Of a stretch of DNA of 11,175 nucleotides, positions 1 to 5,451 are shown piece by piece (position 1 is the first letter of the stretch; every line of letters begins with the position of its first letter). The translations under genes were made by a program, and so were the position numbers. Below the pieces are notes generated by a model. The model was not told the origin of the DNA. It ran no database searches and worked only from the letters and a program-made list of their open reading frames with translations. This DNA comes from Elusimicrobiota bacterium (GTDB taxonomy: Bacteria; Elusimicrobiota; Elusimicrobia; JACQJN01): NCBI GenBank assembly GCA_016205085.1, contig JACQJN010000195.1:1-11175 (forward strand), given 5' to 3'.

Positions 1-981
1 CCCGAACCATTGATGAGCCAACTCATGCGCCACCACCATGGCGATCCGGAATTTCTGGAGTCGGGCGGAAGGGTCCTCCAGGGTCATCGCGGATTCTCTC
101 ATGGAAGTCAATGTGGTATTCTCCATCCCGCCCCACAGAAATCCCGGAATACCCACCATGCCGTAGCGCGGCCAGGGATAGGCGATTCCATAGAAATCCT
201 TTAGAAACACCGTGGAGTGCTTTAAGACATCCATGGCAAATCGAGCTCGGGATTCTTTCCCCGGAGCCATATAAATTTCCAACGGCACACCGTCTATGGA
301 ATCCTTTAAGACACCGAACTGTCCCATCGCAATCGTCAGAAGATAGGTGCTCTGGGGTTTTTCCTGAGTCCAATGAACTCGGTGCAAGCTGGCTCCCTTT
401 TTCCCCCTGAACAGTTTATCCGATAGTTTACGTCCATTGGATAACACATCGTATCGAGAATCAATCTCCACCGTCACTTCCGACGTGGCTTTATCATAAG
501 GTTCGTCATTGGAGGGAAAAAACCTCCGGGCCGACGTCGGCTCAAACATGGTAAAAAACAAGGGAAGCCGGGCAGGGTCATCCGGATCCGCCACCCTAAA
601 GAAACCTTCATGCTGCAGACCGGCTTGGCCGGAATACTCCACGGAAATTTCCAGATCCTTCCCTTTCGGTTGGTCTAGAGGAAAAAGGACAATCAGAGTT
701 CCGGAGGCGGAATTCACTCGGAATCTCAGATTCTCATTGCCGGGAAGATTCTTCACCGCTTTCACACGTAATCCGACACAATCCAGTTCGATCTGATGCA
801 GCGAGATGTTCGGCCGAAATCGGATGACCACGCTATTATTAAACCGGCCCGACAGAACATCTAGTTTCATGTCAATGGCGTAGTGGCCCACATCATAGGG
901 CCTATTTTTAGGCACAAACGCCGCCCATGAAACAGAAGCGATGAGCGATGTGTGAAAAGTGATGAGTAGAAACGAAAACAA
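1..981 (-). CDS. Secreted M1-family zinc metallopeptidase (gluzincin aminopeptidase), C-terminal part cut off by window
   Basis: About 327 codons of the N-terminal part are visible and the gene runs off the left edge. M1 enzymes remove N-terminal residues from peptides using one zinc ion. Numbering from TTG at 981: the family's N-domain motif is ARRFFPSNDEP (151-161), the substrate-anchoring exopeptidase motif is GGMEN (284-288, usually GAMEN), and the zinc motif is HELAH (319-323) followed by QWFG. The distal zinc-ligand glutamate lies outside the window. The first ~25 residues are hydrophobic with a possible signal-peptidase site near SWA/AF, so export is likely. The start is uncertain. There is no in-frame ATG near the conserved region, so TTG 981 is the best guess. 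The frame stays open upstream through the 216-bp repeat to an ATG at 1212, but that extension is repeat sequence and probably not native. A heptamer array (940-967) lies inside the signal-peptide codons. Confidence 0.88.
   Translation of the reverse strand, partial: MFSFLLITFHTSLIASVSWAAFVPKNRPYDVGHYAIDMKLDVLSGRFNNSVVIRFRPNISLHQIELDCVGLRVKAVKNLPGNENLRFRVNSASGTLIVLFPLDQPKGKDLEISVEYSGQAGLQHEGFFRVADPDDPARLPLFFTMFEPTSARRFFPSNDEPYDKATSEVTVEIDSRYDVLSNGRKLSDKLFRGKKGASLHRVHWTQEKPQSTYLLTIAMGQFGVLKDSIDGVPLEIYMAPGKESRARFAMDVLKHSTVFLKDFYGIAYPWPRYGMVGIPGFLWGGMENTTLTSMRESAMTLEDPSARLQKFRIAMVVAHELAHQWFG
940..967. repeat. Degenerate heptamer array in the M1 signal-peptide region
   Basis: Four consecutive 7-base units read gatgagc, gatgtgt, gaaaagt, gatgagt on the plus strand. 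They are in coding sequence and encode part of the hydrophobic leader of the M1 peptidase on the minus strand. The first and last units are nearly identical and the middle two are degenerate. By itself this could be chance, but the same 7-base period occurs at three other places in the window. Confidence 0.5.
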
Positions 982-983
982 AA

Positions 984-1020
984 AACTTCTAAAACTTAGA
1001 ACTTCGAACTTAGAACTGGG
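984..1020. repeat. Heptamer array (AACTTAG type) at the left edge of repeat copy A
   Basis: Units aacttag (993-999), aacttcg (1000-1006), aacttag (1007-1013) and aactggg (1014-1020) follow each other with a 7-base period. A related aacttct lies at 984-990. The last unit is also the first 7 bases of the 216-bp element, so the element's end is in phase with the array. The same units resume beyond the other end of the element (aacttag 1232-1238, aactttc 1239-1245). A 15-base direct repeat, taaaacttagaactt, is present at 990-1004 and 1229-1243, flanking the element. It is either a target duplication or pre-existing array sequence. Confidence 0.65.
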
Positions 1021-1229
1021 CTTTTGCAAATCTACTGAATGGGGGGTGGCTAGGTTTTGCTGGCTGTAGCAGGCTGTCCGGAAGTCGCGGGGAACCCAAT
1101 CTTTCGCACAGCGAAAGTTGGGTAGTGACTGAGGGCCAGAGCCCAAATCTTTTGGGTCAAAAGATTTGAGGCGACCTGCGCTAGCAAATCCTAGACAGGA
1201 CCCCAGTTCCATATTGCAAAAGTCCAGTT
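1014..1229. mobile_element. 216-bp MITE-like palindromic repeat, copy A
   Basis: This stretch matches 2841-3056 along its full 216 bases in the same orientation with no length change. I count 5 substitutions, about 98% identity. The ends form 16-base terminal inverted repeats: AACTGGACTTTTGCAA against TTGCAAAAGTCCAGTT, with one mismatch in this copy at 1020. Further inside, CTAGGTTTTGCT (1050-1061) pairs with AGCAAATCCTAG (1183-1194) with one mismatch. Two hairpins lie between: CTTTCGC-aca-GCGAAAG at 1101-1117, extended by CCCAA/TTGGG with one bulged base, and CAAATCTTTT-gggtc-AAAAGATTTG at 1144-1168. There is no transposase. It lies between the fixX stop and the M1 peptidase start. A minus-strand ATG at 1212 opens a frame through the repeat into the M1 gene. 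Confidence 0.85.
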
Positions 1230-1247
1230 AAAACTTAGAACTTTCAT

Positions 1248-1538
1248 TTATCCCCAACGGTACTGCACTCCGAATCCCCCCCGAGGCCAGTCACATTTGA
1301 TGTTGTCGAAGGGGCAAAGCATTCGGCAGGCGCCACACTCGATGCAGTTTTCATAAGCCACCAAAATTTTCTTCTTGTGCTCCTCCCACTCATACACCTT
1401 GGCAGGGCAAACGGTAGTACAAGGTTTGTCCTGGCACTGCTTTACGCAAGGGCCGTTCTCGGTGGCGTCTTTAATGGAAATGTGAGTTTCAGGAGCTTTT
1501 TTATAATTCAAAAGACCTAGTTTGCCTTCCACATTCAT
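1248..1538 (-). CDS. fixX: FixX-type ferredoxin-like protein (ETF dehydrogenase electron carrier)
   Basis: A 96-residue protein of the usual FixX length. FixX is the Fe-S partner of FixC: together they resemble ETF:quinone oxidoreductase, with FixX replacing that enzyme's Fe-S domain. Two cysteine groups are visible: C31, C35, C40 and C44 followed by proline, then C65, C68, C71 and C75 followed by proline in the classic CxxCxxCxxxCP spacing, plus C82. This fits two [4Fe-4S] clusters. The start chosen is ATG 1538, which overlaps the fixC stop as ATGA and has AAGGTGG a few bases upstream. A longer frame from ATG 1562 exists but would overlap fixC by 28 bases and lacks conserved sequence. It is certainly co-transcribed with fixC. 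Repeat copy A begins 18 bases beyond its stop. Confidence 0.9.
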   Translation of the reverse strand: MNVEGKLGLLNYKKAPETHISIKDATENGPCVKQCQDKPCTTVCPAKVYEWEEHKKKILVAYENCIECGACRMLCPFDNIKCDWPRGGFGVQYRWG

Positions 1539-2830
1539 ATCGCCACCTTTCTTAAAGGCCATAAGTCCCGAATGATTCTAACGAATCCCCTCCGTCGAAT
1601 CATCGAGAAAGCCTTTTTAAAATGCGCCCGCTTAGGCTGCCCATCCACCACGAATCGAAGATGGGCCAAATCACAAGCCAGTTTAGGATAGAAATCCAAA
1701 AAATTAGGACTGGATTCTACCGCAGCTTCCAAATCCTTGACATCATCCAAGTCCGGCCAAATATAGCTGGATTTAAGCTTCTTCTCATAGAGGGAAAGTG
1801 TTCGCTTTGAGAAATCTCCCTTCTTTTTTGCCTCCACCACCGTCTCCCCGGCCAACTTGCCGGAAGTCATAGCCATGTTGGACCCTTCCCGAAAAGCGGG
1901 ATTGACCATCTGGGCCGCATCTCCCGCAATCAAAAGCCCATCATGACACAGTGGGGGCATAGACCGGAAGCCTCCCTCTGGAATCAGGTGGGAAGAATAT
2001 TCCAAAGTCTTGGAGCCCGAGATGAGCTTCCGGATCAAAGGGTGCTGTTTGATTTCCTCTAAATGATCGGCGGGGCGCAGACCCTTCTTTTGATATTCCG
2101 AAAGTTTACAGCCCACCCCCAAGGAGAGAGTCTCCTTATTGGTGTAAAGGAAAACATAGCCCAACATTCCTTTGGTTACGGAGCCGAACATCTCCATGGT
2201 GGATCCTTCTCCCTTTTCCAGACAGAAGCGATCTTCTATCTTTTCCGCCGAAAGCTCCAAAATCTCCTTGGCTCCCAGAGCCAACTCCGTGGGCTTAAGT
2301 TCATCAATGAGTCCCGCCTTTACCGCCAGCATGGAGTTGACCCCATCACATGCGATAACGCAGGAAGCCAAAAGCTCATCTCCCTCGCTGGTCCGAATAC
2401 CGGACACCTTGCCGTCCTTGCTTAAAAACTCTCTCACCGTCACGCCGGTATACAATTCCACTCCCGCCTCTTGAGCCTTCTTGGCATACCACTGGTCAAA
2501 CCGCACCCGAATAATGGTGTAACAGTTGGGCATGTCTTTAACGAATTTAAGAGATTTATATCCCACCTGGACCCATGAATCTTCCGTGGAAATGCAGATT
2601 TTCTGTTCCGCAATGGGCCTTTCTAAAGCGGCCTCCGGTTCCTTCCAAAAACCAGGAAGGATGTCCTCTAGCATTTGGCTGTACAAAACAGCCCCCTGCA
2701 CGTTTTTGGCTCCGGGGTATTCCCCGCGCTCTAGAACCACAACCGAGAGCCCCGCCCTGGCCATGGTGATAGCCGCCGAGATACCGGCCGGACCCGCCCC
2801 TACCACAATACAATCGAATGAATCAGACAT
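1535..2830 (-). CDS. fixC: FixC-type flavoprotein (ETF:quinone oxidoreductase family)
   Basis: A 431-residue FAD protein of the expected FixC length. The family accepts electrons from the electron-transfer flavoprotein FixAB and passes them to quinone, in bifurcating systems while FixAB also reduces ferredoxin or flavodoxin. The dinucleotide-binding motif GAGPAG is at residues 11-16, followed by the ERGEYPGAKN segment typical of the family. The second FAD motif (AGDAAQMVNP) is near 302-311. There is no cysteine-rich C-terminal Fe-S domain, as expected when FixX is separate. The start is ATG 2830, beginning MSDSFDCIVVGAG. An extension to 2926 exists only inside the repeat and is rejected. No ribosome site is evident, and repeat copy B begins 10 bases upstream of the ATG, so any promoter must be in or beyond the repeat. 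fixA and fixB are not adjacent. Confidence 0.92.
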   Translation of the reverse strand: MSDSFDCIVVGAGPAGISAAITMARAGLSVVVLERGEYPGAKNVQGAVLYSQMLEDILPGFWKEPEAALERPIAEQKICISTEDSWVQVGYKSLKFVKDMPNCYTIIRVRFDQWYAKKAQEAGVELYTGVTVREFLSKDGKVSGIRTSEGDELLASCVIACDGVNSMLAVKAGLIDELKPTELALGAKEILELSAEKIEDRFCLEKGEGSTMEMFGSVTKGMLGYVFLYTNKETLSLGVGCKLSEYQKKGLRPADHLEEIKQHPLIRKLISGSKTLEYSSHLIPEGGFRSMPPLCHDGLLIAGDAAQMVNPAFREGSNMAMTSGKLAGETVVEAKKKGDFSKRTLSLYEKKLKSSYIWPDLDDVKDLEAAVESSPNFLDFYPKLACDLAHLRFVVDGQPKRAHFKKAFSMIRRRGFVRIIRDLWPLRKVAI

Positions 2831-2840
2831 ATAAGTTCGG

Positions 2841-3056
2841 AACTGGACTTTTGCAAATCTACTGGATGGGGGGTGGCTAGGGTTTGCTGGCTGTAGCAGG
2901 CTGTCCGGAAGTCGCGGGGAACCCAATCTTTCGCACAGCGAAAGTTGGGTAGCGACTGAGGGCCAGAGCCCAAATCTTTTGGGTCAAAAGATTTGAGGCG
3001 ACCTGCGCTAGCAAACCCTAGACAGGACCCCAGTTCCATATTGCAAAAGTCCAGTT
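2841..3056. mobile_element. 216-bp MITE-like palindromic repeat, copy B
   Basis: This is the direct-oriented second copy of the element at 1014-1229. Here the 16-base terminal inverted repeats are perfect (2841-2856 and 3041-3056). The inner pair CTAGGGTTTGCT (2877-2888) and AGCAAACCCTAG (3010-3021) is also perfect, so this copy may be closer to the ancestral form. The two internal hairpins are retained unchanged at 2922-2949 and 2971-2995. The element fills nearly the whole gap between two genes. Its right end directly abuts the stop codon of the HD-GYP gene (TAA, 3059-3057), and its left end is 10 bases from the fixC ATG. The left flank aagttcgg resembles the heptamer units seen next to copy A. 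No clear target-site duplication is visible. Confidence 0.85.
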
Positions 3057-4184
3057 TTAACTTTTAGCAATTTCGGCGAGCTCTTCCTGTCGGATTAAAT
3101 CACAAATGACGGAAAAAGATTTGTTGAAGGCGTCCACCACCCCGGGATCAAAATCCTTAGAGGAACGCTCCCGGATATAAGCGCCCGCCTCCTCCGTATC
3201 CCAAGCCCTTTTATACACCCGCTTGGTCGTAAGGGCATCGAACACATCCACCACCGATATGATCCGCGCTTCCAGGGGGATATTTTCCCCTTTAAGCCCC
3301 TTGGGATATCCCGTCCCATCGAACTTCTCATGGTGGGCGATGGAAATACGGTACGCCAGTTTCAGAAGCCCCGACTCCGCCCCCTCCAACACCTTGGCCC
3401 CATACTCCGGATGCTTCTTCATCTCCTCATATTCTTCCGGAGTCAGCTTGCCCGCTTTTTTCAGTATGGCGTCCGGGATAGCCACCTTGCCTATGTCATG
3501 GAGAGGGCTGGCATAGCGGATATCCTCCACCTGATCATAGGGAAGGCCGTACCGGTCCGCCACCACCGCGGAGTATTTGCTTATATGTCTTAAGTGCTTG
3601 GCGGTATCTTCCTGATCCCGATACTCCGCCATCACCGCCAAGCGATAGATAGTCTCCAGATGAGAGTTTTTGAGGCTTTCATAAAGCTGGGCATTTTCGA
3701 TCGCCGTCGCGGCAATCGTGGACAAAAGCTGCAGGAATCCTTCATCCTGTTCGTCAAAAGATCCCTTCTTTTTATTCAACACCTGAAAAACACCCAGGGG
3801 TTCTCCGCCCCGGTTTTTTAATGGGGTCACAAGCATATTATTTGTTTTATACCCCGTAGCCTTATCCTGCTCCTGGCTAAATCGCATATCTTGATAAGCA
3901 TCCTTAATATTGATGGGTTCCCCGCTTTTGGCCACATAGCCCGCAATCCCTTTCCCTATCGGAATACGGATTTCCTTTCTTTCCAAGCCATGAGCCACCT
4001 TGGACCACAGCTCTCCCTTTCTCTTATCCACCACAAATACAGTGCAGCGATCGGCGCTCAAAATGGTCCGGACCTCCTCAGCCAAAATCTCCAAAAGGGA
4101 ATCCAGTCGCGTCTCAATGGCCACTTTTCTTCCGAATTGCGCCAGGAGCAACTCCCTTCTACCCAAAGCCGATTTAGGAGGCAT
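3057..4184 (-). CDS. GAF domain plus HD-GYP domain protein, probable cyclic-di-GMP phosphodiesterase
   Basis: A 375-residue cytoplasmic protein with no membrane segment. The N-terminal GAF sensor domain spans roughly residues 20-165 and the HD-GYP hydrolase domain roughly 175-350. In the HD-GYP part the metal-binding HD is H229-D230 in LHDIGK. The signature HHEKFDGTGYP is at 284-294, so both the histidine pair and the GYP motif are intact. The following VVDVFDALTT segment is typical of the family. HD-GYP proteins usually hydrolyse cyclic-di-GMP and the GAF domain senses a small ligand; neither ligand can be read here. The start is ATG 4184, overlapping the end of glcF by 11 bases. A TTG at 4196 is possible but less likely. 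It is the last gene of the tightly packed operon, and repeat copy B follows its stop directly. Confidence 0.88.
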   Translation of the reverse strand: MPPKSALGRRELLLAQFGRKVAIETRLDSLLEILAEEVRTILSADRCTVFVVDKRKGELWSKVAHGLERKEIRIPIGKGIAGYVAKSGEPINIKDAYQDMRFSQEQDKATGYKTNNMLVTPLKNRGGEPLGVFQVLNKKKGSFDEQDEGFLQLLSTIAATAIENAQLYESLKNSHLETIYRLAVMAEYRDQEDTAKHLRHISKYSAVVADRYGLPYDQVEDIRYASPLHDIGKVAIPDAILKKAGKLTPEEYEEMKKHPEYGAKVLEGAESGLLKLAYRISIAHHEKFDGTGYPKGLKGENIPLEARIISVVDVFDALTTKRVYKRAWDTEEAGAYIRERSSKDFDPGVVDAFNKSFSVICDLIRQEELAEIAKS

Positions 4185-5451
4185 AATTTCGGACAAACTC
4201 GCTCAAATGCATCACGCGACAATCAGGATAGTATTTCTTCAATCCATGAGCAAGCTGTATAAGGCAGGAGGTGGAACTTGTCACCACCACTTCGGCCCTG
4301 GTGCTGGCGACATGGGATATCTTTCTAAGAAGGACCTCTTGAGAAAGTTCGGGATGCGTGAAACTGAAAGCCCCCGCTCCCCCGCAACACCACTCCGACT
4401 CAGGCAGCTCCACATACCGAGGACCCAAAAGGGCCTTGAAGAGCTCTCGGGGCGCAGAAACCACCCCCTGCCCATTTCTGGCCCGACAGGAGTCGTGGTA
4501 AGTAACAAGTCCAGTCCTAAGTCCTAAGTCCGACGTCCTAAGTCCTTCCATGGGAATCATTTCAATAATGTCTTTGACTTTAGTAGAAAACGCCTGAGCC
4601 TTGGGTTTCCAAACGGGGTCATCCAAAAAAAGCTGATCATAATTCTTGAGAAAGGCCACGCAGGAAGAGCAGTCCCCCACCAATAGGGAAACATTGAAAG
4701 ACTGCATATTTTTCTTGGCCATTGTCTTGGCCGATTCCAAATCTCCATAATTATAGGCAGGAAGGCCGCAGCAGGAATTTTTAATGAACCGCCCTTCGCC
4801 GAAGAACTTTCTAAGCAGATCCACGGTGGCCAGCCCCACCCTGGGGTAAAGATAATTCGGACCGCAGGAAGTGAAATAGGACCACCCGGTCACTTTAGAT
4901 TTTACCTGCCCGTTGGCCCCTAAATACTCATGCAAAAACTTCAAAGGAGCTTCCTGCACCTGGAATTCCGCCATCTCCAATTCTTTCAATCCCAAGGCTC
5001 TCAAAATTCCGGAAAGCGCTACCCACCGCGAAATCCCCAGCCGTCTCACAAGATGAACACACTTCAATTGCCAGGCCAACAAATGCGGATGATCTTTCAA
5101 AAGCCAAGTCAAATATCTCACCAGCCAATGGACCTTTCCCCCGCGAATGGTCCGACGCCCCTCCAAAACCAGTTCGGCAGTAGGCACATGGGCATAGCAA
5201 GCCGAGGTGCAAGCCCCGCATAAAAGGCAACTGGAAAGAACCTCTTCCGCCAGCGAAGCCTTTTTTATCTTGCCCTCCACCATCATCCGAACGACCTGGT
5301 TTCTTCCCCTGCCGGAGAAAGCCTCCTTCCCCGTCACCACATAAGTAGGGCATGCCGACAGACAATACCCGCACCGGCTGCACTGGCTGACGGAGTCATA
5401 GACGCCGCGTTCTCCCAAATCTGTTTTTAAAACTTCCAGGTGCTCAGCCAT
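4174..5451 (-). CDS. glcF: GlcF-type Fe-S subunit of glycolate/D-lactate (2-hydroxyacid) dehydrogenase
   Basis: A 425-residue protein that would take electrons from the flavin subunit encoded just upstream and pass them to the respiratory chain. The N-terminus has two cluster motifs: C24, C27, C30 and C34 followed by proline, then C75, C78, C81 and C85. In the second, the residue after the last cysteine is Tyr rather than the usual Pro. Two cysteine-rich CCG-type domains follow, with SCG ... SCCG in the first and HDSC ... WCCGG in the second. The start is ATG 5451, sharing one base with the stop of the upstream gene (TGATG), which indicates translational coupling. ATG 5472 is in frame but less likely. 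An in-frame heptamer array (4514-4548) encodes a GLRTSDLGLRTGL-like linker just before the second CCG domain. The true substrate (glycolate, D-lactate or another 2-hydroxyacid) cannot be decided. Confidence 0.88.
   Translation of the reverse strand: MAEHLEVLKTDLGERGVYDSVSQCSRCGYCLSACPTYVVTGKEAFSGRGRNQVVRMMVEGKIKKASLAEEVLSSCLLCGACTSACYAHVPTAELVLEGRRTIRGGKVHWLVRYLTWLLKDHPHLLAWQLKCVHLVRRLGISRWVALSGILRALGLKELEMAEFQVQEAPLKFLHEYLGANGQVKSKVTGWSYFTSCGPNYLYPRVGLATVDLLRKFFGEGRFIKNSCCGLPAYNYGDLESAKTMAKKNMQSFNVSLLVGDCSSCVAFLKNYDQLFLDDPVWKPKAQAFSTKVKDIIEMIPMEGLRTSDLGLRTGLVTYHDSCRARNGQGVVSAPRELFKALLGPRYVELPESEWCCGGAGAFSFTHPELSQEVLLRKISHVASTRAEVVVTSSTSCLIQLAHGLKKYYPDCRVMHLSEFVRNYAS
4514..4548. repeat. Five-unit heptamer array inside glcF
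   Basis: The plus strand reads gtcctaa, gtcctaa, gtccgac, gtcctaa, gtccttc, five units of exactly 7 bases, with a degenerate aagtcca before them. It is 35 bases long, not a multiple of three, yet the glcF frame stays open through it. On the minus strand it encodes a repetitive Leu-Arg-Thr / Asp-Leu-Gly segment that looks like an interdomain linker before the second CCG domain. The unit is a close variant of the AACTTAG unit next to repeat copy A. Confidence 0.8.

Noticed and set aside
1144..1168. Hairpin with 10-bp stem as an intrinsic terminator
   Set aside because: No run of T follows the stem on either strand, and the stem belongs to the repeated element.
2800..3039. Small minus-strand protein beginning MELGSCLGF encoded by the repeat
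   Set aside because: The frame is open in both copies, but the sequence is a palindromic repeat with hairpins, has no recognisable domain and reaches past the element into fixC in the wrong frame. I treat it as incidental.
4514..4548. CRISPR-like or direct-repeat array
   Set aside because: The units are 7 bases in direct tandem with no spacers, so this is a simple tandem repeat.
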